Both the position numbers and the translations under genes were made by a program. Of a DNA stretch of 64,000 nt, positions 27,282-36,206 are shown in pieces. Below the pieces are notes generated by a model. That model did no database searches. It worked only from the letters and a program-made list of their open reading frames with translations, and was not told the origin of the DNA. This DNA comes from Photobacterium kishitanii (GTDB taxonomy: Bacteria; Pseudomonadota; Gammaproteobacteria; Enterobacterales; Vibrionaceae), in NCBI RefSeq assembly GCF_003026355.1, contig NZ_PYON01000020.1:1-64000 (forward strand), read 5' to 3'. The number at the start of each line of letters is the position of its first letter. Positions within the stretch are counted from its first letter, which is position 1.

Positions 27282-28176
27282 TTTTTTAGACTTACTGCTA
27301 TCTCCCTTTAGTTTTACTTTCATGCAGCAAGCATTTTTGATTGTATTATTGGTCGCTATTCCAACTGCATTACTTTCATGTTTTTTAGTACTTAAAGGCT
27401 GGTCATTAATGGGAGATGCTATCTCCCACTCTGTACTACCTGGAATTGTAATTGCTTATGTATTAGCCATCCCTTTTACGTTAGGTGCATTTGTCGCGGG
27501 CATGTTTTGTGCTTTAGCAACGGGCTATTTAAAAGAGAATAGCCGTATTAAAGAAGATACTATTATGGGAGTCGTATTCTCATCAATGTTTGCATTCGGT
27601 ATCGTCTTAATGACCAAAGTGCAGAGTAATATCCATTTAGATCATATTCTATTTGGTGATCCTTTAGGTGTTAGTTGGCGTGATATTGGTGAAGCAACAG
27701 TAATTACATTGGCTGTTATTCTATTTTCTATATTTAAAGGTAAAGATTTATTAGTATTTATCTTTGATCATCAACATGCACAAGCCATTGGTTTACCAAC
27801 AAAAGTGTTGCATTACAGCTTACTTGCTTTACTTTCTCTCACCATTGTCGCAGCCTTAAAAGCAGTAGGCATGATTTTAGTGATATCGATGCTCATTGCA
27901 CCAGGAGCTACAGCCTTTATGCTAACCCGCCGTTTTCAAACTATGGTGGTATTGGCATTATTCATTTCTGTTGCTAATGCTTTTCTCGGCATGTATCTCA
28001 GCTTTTTTATTGATAGCGCGCCGGGACCAACCATCATTTTATTATTAACGGCTAATTTTATTGGGGTCTTTACATACACCACAATAAAAAACCGATATGT
28101 AGAACAACAAAATATCAAAACACGTTTAATAGATGATGATAAACATCCGATAACACCACTTAATAATCCAACATAA
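27274..28176 (+). CDS. sitD: Mn/Fe ABC transporter permease (SitD-type)
   Basis: 300 residues, paralogous to the previous permease (KGWSLMGDAISHSVLPGI, SMLIAPGATAFMLTRRF). Last gene of the four-gene transporter; a strong hairpin follows 30 bases later. A cytoplasmic tail of about 30 polar residues ends the protein. Confidence 0.94.
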   Translation: MANFLDLLLSPFSFTFMQQAFLIVLLVAIPTALLSCFLVLKGWSLMGDAISHSVLPGIVIAYVLAIPFTLGAFVAGMFCALATGYLKENSRIKEDTIMGVVFSSMFAFGIVLMTKVQSNIHLDHILFGDPLGVSWRDIGEATVITLAVILFSIFKGKDLLVFIFDHQHAQAIGLPTKVLHYSLLALLSLTIVAALKAVGMILVISMLIAPGATAFMLTRRFQTMVVLALFISVANAFLGMYLSFFIDSAPGPTIILLLTANFIGVFTYTTIKNRYVEQQNIKTRLIDDDKHPITPLNNPT

Positions 28177-28207
28177 CCATATCCCACATTGCTCTATTCC
28201 TATAACA

Positions 28208-28246
28208 ATACGCCAAGGAACACTATCGTCACTCCTTGGCGTATTT
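28208..28246 (+). terminator. sit operon terminator
   Basis: AATACGCCAAGGA / TCCTTGGCGTATT, a 13-bp perfect stem followed by TT. Confidence 0.7.
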
Positions 28247-28386
28247 ACACATTACATAATTAACACTCAAATCACGTGATCTCTTCGCCATAAATACAGT
28301 TTATTGGATTGACTAACCTACTGAATGCACAGACAATGCGCACAATTTTTTGCATCTACTTCTGCGGTTCACATGGAATTTGTCCA

Positions 28387-29748
28387 ATGACAGTATCAAC
28401 AACTCAACCATTATCTTTACGTGATGATTCAATTTTCCGTCTTTTTTGGCGCTATACCTTGCCAACAATTGCCGCCATGCTTATCACTGGTATCTATGTT
28501 GCCGTCGACGGAATGTTTGTTGGTCACTTTATTGGTGAAGATGGTCTTGCCGCGATTATGCTTGGCTATCCTATTGGTTCTATTCTATATGCTATTGGTG
28601 CCATGATAGGTATGGGGGCATCGGCATTAGTTTCTATAAAAATGGGGGAAGATAATACTCAACAGGCGCGCCATATAGTAGGTAATGCCTTAACACTGTG
28701 TATTATTGCTGCCATTATTTTTTGTAGTTTCGGCTTGGTATTTGGACACGATATTCTAATTTGGATCGGTGCTAAAGACCATATTCTAGCAATGGCATCA
28801 GAGTACCTCTTTTGGTATTTCACCATGGGCAGCTTTGCTATTGTTTCTATGGCATTTTCAGCATTACTACGTAACGATGGACAGCCTAATCGCGTTACTC
28901 TGATAATGATTTTAGGTGGCGTATTAAATATCTTTTTAGATTGGTTATTCATTGTCGTTATTCCATGGGGATTAACCGGTGCTGCCGTTGCTACCATGCT
29001 ATCTCAAGCTGTTACATGTATTTTATGTTTACAACATTTCTTTACTGATAAAACGCAACTGCGTATTGGATGGGATAGCCTAAAAATCAAATTTGATACT
29101 GTATTGCAAATACTCAAATTAGGCACGTCAAGTTTATTAATGTACATGTACCTCTCAGTAGTATTAATCCTACACAACAAAGCATTTCTAATGGTTGGCA
29201 AACCGATTCATGTTGCTGCCTATGGCATTGTTAGTTACACCGAAGCATTCTTTTATTTAATTTTTGAAGGTATTGCCTTAGGCACTCAACCACTCGTAAG
29301 TTTTAATACAGGTGCAGGTCTGAAAGATCGTGTTGCTAAAATTCGCAACCTCGCATTTATGATCACATTACTGATTGGTGTAATTGGCGTTGTTACCTTA
29401 TATAGCATTCCAGAAGCTGTGGTATATATGTTTGCAGGAGACAATGCTGCACTGCAACCTGAAGCGATAAAAGGCATGTCGTTATACTTTTGGGGTCTGC
29501 CTTTTGAAGGCTTATTGCTTGTTGGAGCAACCTACTTTCAGGCAATTAACATGCCTAAAGAGGCCTCACTACTAACGGGAGGTAAATTAATTCTCATATC
29601 AATAGCAATCTTTGTACTCGCGCATAGCATCGGGGTTAATGGCGTTTGGCTTGCATTACCAATCTGTAGCGCAGCACTTACCTTATGGATGGTATTTAGG
29701 TTAAGAAAGCTCTCAATGAGCAACGTCGATACTGAACCTCAGCAATAA
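28387..29748 (+). CDS. MATE family multidrug/cation efflux protein
   Basis: 453 residues from ATG 28387, the usual MATE length. An upstream in-frame TTG would add 26 residues with Cys-rich, atypical sequence. Twelve hydrophobic segments in two related halves. The N-terminal motif FRLFWRYTLPTIAAMLITGIY and YVAVDGMFVGHFIGEDGLAA match the NorM/DinF branch. Na+ or H+ driven export of cationic compounds is expected; the substrate is unknown. Confidence 0.9.
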   Translation: MTVSTTQPLSLRDDSIFRLFWRYTLPTIAAMLITGIYVAVDGMFVGHFIGEDGLAAIMLGYPIGSILYAIGAMIGMGASALVSIKMGEDNTQQARHIVGNALTLCIIAAIIFCSFGLVFGHDILIWIGAKDHILAMASEYLFWYFTMGSFAIVSMAFSALLRNDGQPNRVTLIMILGGVLNIFLDWLFIVVIPWGLTGAAVATMLSQAVTCILCLQHFFTDKTQLRIGWDSLKIKFDTVLQILKLGTSSLLMYMYLSVVLILHNKAFLMVGKPIHVAAYGIVSYTEAFFYLIFEGIALGTQPLVSFNTGAGLKDRVAKIRNLAFMITLLIGVIGVVTLYSIPEAVVYMFAGDNAALQPEAIKGMSLYFWGLPFEGLLLVGATYFQAINMPKEASLLTGGKLILISIAIFVLAHSIGVNGVWLALPICSAALTLWMVFRLRKLSMSNVDTEPQQ

Positions 29749-29771
29749 ATAATAATAGACTTAAAAACAAT

Positions 29772-29807
29772 GAAAAAGCCGATGACATTACTGCCATCGG
29801 CTTTTTC
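29772..29807. terminator. Bidirectional terminator between MATE and POT genes
   Basis: GAAAAAGCCGATG / CATCGGCTTTTTC perfect 13-bp stem, 10-base loop, A and T runs within its ends. It serves the two converging genes. Confidence 0.85.
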
Positions 29808-29829
29808 ATTTACAGTTTTTGGTAATTAA

Positions 29830-31212
29830 TTAGACCTCAGCAATAATCGCTTCTTTCTTTTCAACAAGATGGCCTTCAGCGCCATGCATCCATTGAATAA
29901 GTTTATTTGAGAACAAAAATAGAATAATTGCTGAAACAACTGCTGCAATCGCAATACCTGCAAAGATGTTTAATGCACCGGCATCACCAACATGTGAACC
30001 AACAATACCAGCTGCATAATTTGCTAATGCATTAAATGCGAACCATACCCCCATCAATAATGAACATAAACGCAGTGGCGCTAGTTTAGTTACCATTGAT
30101 AAGCCAATCGGGGAAATACACAACTCACCTAGTGTATGGAAGAAATATGCACCAACTAACCACAACATTGATGTTTTCACACTTAAATCACCACCCTGCT
30201 GCATCGCGGCTCCCACCATAAATAAGAAACCAACAGCAAGGAACAATAACGCAAACACAAACTTAATTGGTGAACTTGGCTCTTTAGGCCCTAGCTTGAT
30301 CCAAAATGATGCAATAATAGGTGCTAACGTAATAATAAAGAATGGGTTTAATGATTGGAACCAAGCCGCAGGAACTTCAAAACTACCAATCATACGGTCA
30401 GTATATTCTTGAGTGAAGATATTCATCAAGCCACCAGCCTGTTCAAAGCCAGCCCAGAAAACCACCACAAATAAGCCTAGGAACATAATCACTTTTAGAC
30501 GATCACGTTCAATAGCGGTTAATGGCTCTTTTTTACCAGAAGCATTCTTCGCTGCATCGCGTTTTGCTGCGGGCTCTATACCAATATTACCAAGTAAACG
30601 TTTAGCAAATACCAACTGTAGAAGTAAGCTTACTAACATACCAATACCAGATGCTGCGAAACCCGCTTTCCAGCCATACATACTCACGGCAGTACCCGCA
30701 ATAACGCCAGCCAGTAAAGATCCTAAATTAATACCCATATAGAAAATGGTAAATGCACCATCACGACGATTATCACCCTCAGGATAAAGATCACCAACCA
30801 TCGTTGAGATATTGGCTTTAAACAAACCATTACCAATGATCATTAAACCTAAACCGCCATAAAATGCGCTTAATGCAAAAGAGCCTACAACAGAGTTAGG
30901 TAGCGCAAGGATAAATTGAGCGACGGCCATACAGATACCGCCAAGAATGACACAACGGCGTTGACCTAAGAAATTATCAGCAATCCAGCCACCAATAAGC
31001 GGTGTTAAATAAACCAGACCAGTATATGTTGCGTATAAGCTAAGGGCATCTTTGGTTGTCCAACCAAAACCTCCCCCCATTGTTTTATCTGTTAAATACA
31101 ATACAAGAATGGCGCGCATGCCGTAATAACAAAAACGCTCCCATAGTTCAGTACTAAACAGCAAGAACAACCCCTTTGGATGTCCCATAAAAGTACTCAT
31201 GTCCCTGCTCAT
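29830..31212 (-). CDS. Proton-dependent di/tripeptide permease (POT/PTR family)
   Basis: 460 residues, 12-14 membrane segments. N-terminal FSTELWERFCYYGMRAILVLYL contains the ExxERFxYYG motif of POT transporters, followed by GGWIADNFLGQRRCVILGG and FYMGINLGSLLAG. Closest in feel to the DtpA/DtpB/YdgR group. AAGGA lies before the start. It imports short peptides with protons. No regulator adjacent. Confidence 0.92.
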   Translation of the reverse strand: MSRDMSTFMGHPKGLFLLFSTELWERFCYYGMRAILVLYLTDKTMGGGFGWTTKDALSLYATYTGLVYLTPLIGGWIADNFLGQRRCVILGGICMAVAQFILALPNSVVGSFALSAFYGGLGLMIIGNGLFKANISTMVGDLYPEGDNRRDGAFTIFYMGINLGSLLAGVIAGTAVSMYGWKAGFAASGIGMLVSLLLQLVFAKRLLGNIGIEPAAKRDAAKNASGKKEPLTAIERDRLKVIMFLGLFVVVFWAGFEQAGGLMNIFTQEYTDRMIGSFEVPAAWFQSLNPFFIITLAPIIASFWIKLGPKEPSSPIKFVFALLFLAVGFLFMVGAAMQQGGDLSVKTSMLWLVGAYFFHTLGELCISPIGLSMVTKLAPLRLCSLLMGVWFAFNALANYAAGIVGSHVGDAGALNIFAGIAIAAVVSAIILFLFSNKLIQWMHGAEGHLVEKKEAIIAEV

Positions 31213-31615
31213 AATTATTCCTTATTTTTCACTATTTATTCAAAATATAAATACCCTTCCAGTTATAAAGGACAACATAATATCTTTCAATAGCGGCTAT
31301 TTTCAAAACAATAAGTCATAGAGATAACGTATTGAATAAAAACAAAACTTGAAATAATGACAAACAAATTGAAACATTTAGTTACACTAATAATTTGAAA
31401 TTAAAAACTACGAAAACCAGATTTATGCCATATAAAACCTCACAAAAATAACCATATGTAGACTTATATACTTTAATTGTAAATATTTACTGAACAATAA
31501 GACCAAGACGTAAAACAGGTCAATAAATAACCATAAAATATCAACCAAATGATAATAGTTACTATTAATATGCCCTTAAACATAAAATAATGCCACGAAA
31601 CACCAATAAAACAGT
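31213..31615. other. AT-rich gene-free region
   Basis: About 400 bases of AT-rich sequence between the divergent POT and ETF-QO genes with no convincing ORF or hairpin. Promoters for both genes should be here. Confidence 0.4.
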
Positions 31616-31726
31616 ATGCATAAACTATTCATATTCTCTTTATTTATGATATTTAAGTGCCATATATTCACCATCATAATCGTTCTTTTATTGCTACTCG
31701 CCGCTTTATATATTGCCACTTATTAA
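31616..31726 (+). CDS. Possible 36-aa hydrophobic micro-protein
   Basis: A plus-strand ORF with a long hydrophobic core (FTIIIVLLLLLAALYIATY at the C-terminus). No ribosome-binding site is visible before the first ATG or an internal one at codon 11. Composition suggests a membrane peptide; coding is unproven. Confidence 0.22.
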   Translation: MHKLFIFSLFMIFKCHIFTIIIVLLLLLAALYIATY

Positions 31727-31793
31727 TGCCTGCTTTTATTTACGTTTCTAGCAACTCAACTATATTTAAACTAAGTCAGACAAGGAATGTAAT

Positions 31794-33518
31794 ATGAAGC
31801 AGGAGAGTAATAACCATACCTCTCAGATCCAGCAATATGATGTTGTTATTATTGGCGCAGGACCGGCTGGATTAGCGGCTGCCTGCCGATTAGCCCAATT
31901 ACGTAAAGATAATCCAATCTCTATTTGTGTACTCGAAAAAAGTAACACCATAGGAGGACATATCATTTCAGGAGCTTTATTTGAAACCCGTGCTCTTGAC
32001 GAACTATTTCCTGATTGGCAGCAAACAGATTGTCCCGTCACAACAGCAATTACTGACACTACAACCCATTGGCTAATAAGTGAAAAACATGCACTCCCCC
32101 TGCCTCAATCTGTAACTCAACAGACATTAGATACACACAGTTGCTATGTTATCAGTCTCGGCCTTTTCTGCCGTTGGTTAGCGAAACAAGCCCTACAACT
32201 AAATGTTGATATTTTTACTGGCGTCAGTATTGATACAATCATTTATGGTACGCACCCTATATGTGACAAAAAAAACTTATCCATTGATGAATTAGTGAGT
32301 TATGAAAAAAATGGCACAAAATATGTAGCGGGAGTAAAAACTAAAGCCAGTGGCATGAATAAACATGGAAAATCATCAGATGATTATAAAGAGAGTGTTA
32401 ACTTTCATGCTCGTTATACTATTTTGGCGGAAGGCAGCCGAGGATATTTAGGTAAAGAGGTAATACATCGTTTTAAACTTAATCAACATAGTCAAAGCCA
32501 GCATTATGCATTAGGGATCAAAGAGGTATGGGAAATACCGCAACAACAGCATCAAACAGGTAAAGTCGTACATACTCTAGGTTGGCCATTGAATGAATCT
32601 CACTCTACAGGTAGCGGTTTTATGTACCATTTAAATGATAATAAAATCGCAGTAGGATTAATTACTGATTTAGATTACCGTAATCCATATATGAGCCCTT
32701 TCCATGAATTTCAGCGGCTAAAACACCATCCCCTTTGGGCATCAGTACTCCAAGGAGGTACTCGAATAAGTTATGGCGCACACGCTATCACTAAGGGAGG
32801 TCTAGCTTCATTACCTAAACAAGCATTTCCTGGCGGTGTCATTGTGGGTTGCGATGCAGGTACGCTCAATAACAATAATGTTAAAGGTTGCCATACCGCG
32901 ATGAAATCAGGCATGTTAGCTGCTGCAACGATTTATACTGAATTAACAAATAATGAATCTTATACTGAGCCACTTTATCAAACATTATTTGAAAGTAGTT
33001 GGTTATATACCGAATTAAGTCAGACTCGAAATACTGCTGCAAATACTCATCATTTCGGCCAAATTCCTGGATATATTGCGAATTATATTGAACAACAATA
33101 TTTTGATGGCGAGTTACCGTGGACACTCCCCCACTCAATTGCAGATAGAACAGCGCTATTAACTACAACACAAACACAACCGATCTATTATCAAAAACCA
33201 GATGGAAAACTCAGTTTTGATATAGCCTCATCAGTCGCTTTAGCTAATATTTCATACCGCAAAAATCAAGCAAATCATCTGCTGTTACACAACTCAAATT
33301 TACCAATAGAACAGCACTTTAATTACTTTAACGAGCCAAGTTTACGCTATTGTCCTGCTGGCGTATTTACGATTACAGAACAAGAAAACAAGAAAATATT
33401 TAAGATTGATGCTAGCAAATGCCTTCATTGCAAAGTCTGCGATATCAAAGATCCGTCAATCAATATTAGCTGGATACCACCAGAAGGCGGTAGCGGTCCT
33501 AACTATTCAGATATGTAA
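31794..33518 (+). CDS. Electron-transfer flavoprotein-ubiquinone oxidoreductase
   Basis: 574 residues. An N-terminal FAD dinucleotide-binding motif (VVIIGAGPAGLAAACRLAQL), the GG-doublet region TIGGHIISGALFE, and a C-terminal [4Fe-4S] cluster with C520, C543, C546 and C549 (KCLHCKVCDIKDP) and the terminal PPEGGSGP motif are all present. It passes electrons from ETF (acyl-CoA and amino-acid dehydrogenases) to ubiquinone at the inner membrane. AAGGAA precedes the start. No etfAB genes are in this window. Full-length, with typical motifs intact; it looks functional. Confidence 0.93.
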   Translation: MKQESNNHTSQIQQYDVVIIGAGPAGLAAACRLAQLRKDNPISICVLEKSNTIGGHIISGALFETRALDELFPDWQQTDCPVTTAITDTTTHWLISEKHALPLPQSVTQQTLDTHSCYVISLGLFCRWLAKQALQLNVDIFTGVSIDTIIYGTHPICDKKNLSIDELVSYEKNGTKYVAGVKTKASGMNKHGKSSDDYKESVNFHARYTILAEGSRGYLGKEVIHRFKLNQHSQSQHYALGIKEVWEIPQQQHQTGKVVHTLGWPLNESHSTGSGFMYHLNDNKIAVGLITDLDYRNPYMSPFHEFQRLKHHPLWASVLQGGTRISYGAHAITKGGLASLPKQAFPGGVIVGCDAGTLNNNNVKGCHTAMKSGMLAAATIYTELTNNESYTEPLYQTLFESSWLYTELSQTRNTAANTHHFGQIPGYIANYIEQQYFDGELPWTLPHSIADRTALLTTTQTQPIYYQKPDGKLSFDIASSVALANISYRKNQANHLLLHNSNLPIEQHFNYFNEPSLRYCPAGVFTITEQENKKIFKIDASKCLHCKVCDIKDPSINISWIPPEGGSGPNYSDM

Positions 33519-33603
33519 CCATAACCGATCAATTACGTCTAATTAATGGTAACATGAATACAGTATGATACTTGAATATACGCCACCATATAAGGATAAA
33601 TGG

Positions 33604-34272
33604 ATGATTGATCTCTACACAGCAGCAACCCCTAATGGTTATAAAATATCAATAATGCTTGAAGAGCTAGGACTAGAATATCAAGTACACCCAATTGATT
33701 TATCTGAAAAAGAACAAAAAGAACCTGCCTTTTTAGCGATTAATCCTAACGGTCGTATTCCTGCGATTATTGATCGTGACAATGACAACTTTGCTGTATT
33801 TGAATCTGGAGCGATTCTCGTTTATTTAGCAGAAAAAACAGGGAAATTTCTACCAACAGACATCAAACAGCGTTCGCAAGTAATGCAATGGCTAATGTTT
33901 CAAATGAGTGGCGTTGGTCCAATGATGGGACAAGCTAATGTATTTTTCCGTTATTTCCCTGAAAAAATTCCAGCCGCTATTTCACGCTATCAAAATGAAG
34001 GCCGTCGCTTATTTGAAGTAATGAATACACAGCTAGCTACAAATACATATTTAGCTGGTGATGAATATACCATTGCTGATATCTCGACTTGGCCTTGGGT
34101 TCGAATACATGAGTGGAGCGGTATCGATATAGAAGGATTACCGCACTTACAACGCTGGTTAGCCCTCATTGAACAACGCCCTGCATGCCAAAAAGGTATT
34201 ACCATACCTCCCAAAGCTGAACTTTCGGACCAAGAACGAGCAGCGCAAATTCAAAAAATGTTAACAAACTAG
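33604..34272 (+). CDS. Glutathione S-transferase family protein (YfcG/Nu-class-like)
   Basis: About 222 residues from ATG 33604, preceded by AAGGAT with six-base spacing; the upstream alternative adds 13 residues before the normal N-terminus [20 protein letters not shown]. Thioredoxin-like N-domain with TPNGYK and NPNGRIPAI (cis-Pro) and SGAILVYL (glutathione gamma-Glu site), then an all-helical C-domain. Nu-class enzymes act as disulfide/peroxide reductases using GSH. Cytoplasmic, single gene. Confidence 0.9.
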   Translation: MIDLYTAATPNGYKISIMLEELGLEYQVHPIDLSEKEQKEPAFLAINPNGRIPAIIDRDNDNFAVFESGAILVYLAEKTGKFLPTDIKQRSQVMQWLMFQMSGVGPMMGQANVFFRYFPEKIPAAISRYQNEGRRLFEVMNTQLATNTYLAGDEYTIADISTWPWVRIHEWSGIDIEGLPHLQRWLALIEQRPACQKGITIPPKAELSDQERAAQIQKMLTN

Positions 34273-34280
34273 TTAATCTA

Positions 34281-34310
34281 TTTTGCAGCGTCCTCTTTGG
34301 TCGCTGCAAA
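34281..34310. repeat. REP-like hairpin element, copy 1
   Basis: TTTTGCAGCG ... CGCTGCAAAA, stem of ten bases with the inner sequence TCCTCTTTGGT. A near copy lies at 37914-37942. A-runs rather than T-runs follow the stem on both strands, so it is not a standard terminator. Confidence 0.6.
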
Positions 34311-34319
34311 AAGTAATCG

Positions 34320-35888
34320 TTATAATAAAAAGTTAAACATCCATGATGGCAACCACATATATTTCATTTTGGTTGTATCAGGTTCCCCTGCACCATAAAC
34401 ATTTACTTTATTACCATTACGATCAACCGCTTCCTCATTCTCAACTATTTTATAACCTTGCTGAGCCCGCTGTAAAATACTCGCTTCGACAGCTTGGACT
34501 AGTTCGTCATTACCCTTACAAAATAACCCCATCTCAGTATTATAATGATTAGAGCGGTTATCTATATTGTATGTACCGACCATGACTTCATTACCGTTAC
34601 TACGTTTATAGATCTGTGTTTTAGAATGCATACCCCATCGAGCTTGTCTAGTTTCAGGAAAAACCACTTCCGTTTCAGCTATCCACTCACCGGCATGTAC
34701 ATAAGTTGTAATACCCAGTTTTTGCCAATCATAAACATGTTGGTACAATTGTGCTGCAACATAAGAAGCATCTGTGGATGACAATGAATTTGTATAGAGG
34801 GTTAATTTAACCTGCTTATTTAACATGGTTTGCATTAAATGCTCAGATTTACGGTTGTTGAGCAAATAAGGTGATGCCAATATCAATTCTTGATCAACCG
34901 ACATCACTTTATCAAAAATAGTTTTACGTAAAAATCGATAGTTATCGCTATAAGGGTCTTTAAACCGTGTCCAAAAAGAACCACCTGGTGCATCAGTAGT
35001 AAATGTAGTTTCAGGACAAGAATAACGTTTTTTTTGTAATAAAAGAGGACGAGCGATGGCTTCAATTTTAATCCGAGCAGCTTGTTCTACCTCACTTGGC
35101 TCCAAAAAATCAGCCACTTGTGCTACTCGTCGTTCATATTTTTGTAATTCAACTCGGTAAGTCGGTTGTTGAGGCGCTTGAAAACGCTCACTAATGCTAT
35201 GTTCATAAAAAGCATCAAAAGAAGCACGCATCACAGGTACAATCGAGCCTTCAACATATAAGTCACGATCTAAAAAATTATAATGAGTAGATAAATCAAA
35301 ATAATCGTTTTCTATATTTCGCCCACCAGTGATCGCCTCACGATCATCAACCACCAGCAATTTACGATGATTTCGGAAATTAATCGTAGAAATATAATAA
35401 AGCGGTGCGGCATTGTAATAACGAACCTCAATACCATACTGCAATAAGGCTTGAGCATAAAACTCATCAAACTCAAATACAGTTGCTGATTTATCGATTA
35501 ATATACGTACATTAACGCCACGTTTAGCTGCAGCTACCAATTCTCGAACAATTATTTTGCCACTTAAATCAGGGGAGAAAATAAAATACTCAACTTCAAT
35601 GCTTCGTTGCGCGCGTCGAATCATGTCAATACGCATCTGTAATGCTGCAACACCACTATTTAAAACTTGTATCTCATTACGATTCTGATCGGTATTTGAA
35701 TCATAAACAGCAACACTATGATATGGATAAGGGTTTGTCTTTGACAGGTTATGATAACTGTCAAAATCCTCATCCCAATAGACTAAATTACAGCCGGATA
35801 ATGCATTAACTGCACTAAACCCTAACAAATACATTAATCGATAGCGCCATCGACTTCTTGATTTATTGTCTACTTGATTCTCGTCCAC
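34320..35888 (-). CDS. Phospholipase D superfamily lipoprotein (cardiolipin-synthase-like)
   Basis: About 522 residues from GTG 35888 (AAGGAG before it); an ATG ten codons upstream overlaps that site. The N-terminal signal has a lipobox LSGC after a hydrophobic run (LMYLLGFSAVNA), so it is probably membrane-tethered on the periplasmic side. Two HxK(x)4D motifs are intact: HRKLLVVDDREAITGGRN in the first half and HSKTQIYKRS with GTYNIDNRS in the second. The pairing is that of ClsA/B/C-type transphosphatidylases, but a lipoprotein PLD could also be a phospholipase. It converges on the GST gene. Confidence 0.88.
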   Translation of the reverse strand: MDENQVDNKSRSRWRYRLMYLLGFSAVNALSGCNLVYWDEDFDSYHNLSKTNPYPYHSVAVYDSNTDQNRNEIQVLNSGVAALQMRIDMIRRAQRSIEVEYFIFSPDLSGKIIVRELVAAAKRGVNVRILIDKSATVFEFDEFYAQALLQYGIEVRYYNAAPLYYISTINFRNHRKLLVVDDREAITGGRNIENDYFDLSTHYNFLDRDLYVEGSIVPVMRASFDAFYEHSISERFQAPQQPTYRVELQKYERRVAQVADFLEPSEVEQAARIKIEAIARPLLLQKKRYSCPETTFTTDAPGGSFWTRFKDPYSDNYRFLRKTIFDKVMSVDQELILASPYLLNNRKSEHLMQTMLNKQVKLTLYTNSLSSTDASYVAAQLYQHVYDWQKLGITTYVHAGEWIAETEVVFPETRQARWGMHSKTQIYKRSNGNEVMVGTYNIDNRSNHYNTEMGLFCKGNDELVQAVEASILQRAQQGYKIVENEEAVDRNGNKVNVYGAGEPDTTKMKYMWLPSWMFNFLL

Positions 35889-36206
35889 GCGCTCTCCTTG
35901 CAGTGATAAAAAACACAATACTTCATCAAGTATCTATCATTATTAGCTGTGCCTATTTTATAACATTTTGTCAACGATAACTGTGTTTAAATACTACAGG
36001 CATAAAATACATACATAAAATATATCATTAGAGTTGTTCATTTTTTCCATGGTGATATTAATCATAATAAAAACCATAGAAAACACACTGCATATAAAAC
36101 CGAAGATGAAATCTAATATATCTATAATAAAAAAAGCCAAGTTGTTAATGTTTGGATAATATCCGATCAACAAACGTCCTTACTTATTAAATAGAGTTTT
36201 TCACCT
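35889..36206. other. Intergenic region upstream of eptA
   Basis: About 320 AT-rich bases between divergent genes. It contains a 24-base sequence (36126-36149) that recurs upstream of pflB. No ORF seen. Confidence 0.5.
36126..36149 (+). repeat. 24-bp direct repeat, copy 1 (upstream of eptA)
   Basis: AATAAAAAAAGCCAA followed by GTTGTTAAT. It matches 38156-38179 at 22 of 24 positions. Both copies lie shortly upstream of a gene (eptA and pflB). Confidence 0.55.

Noticed and set aside
34281-34310. Rho-independent terminator at the GCAGCG hairpin
   Set aside because: The stem is followed by A-runs on both strands rather than T-runs, and the same hairpin recurs at 37914.
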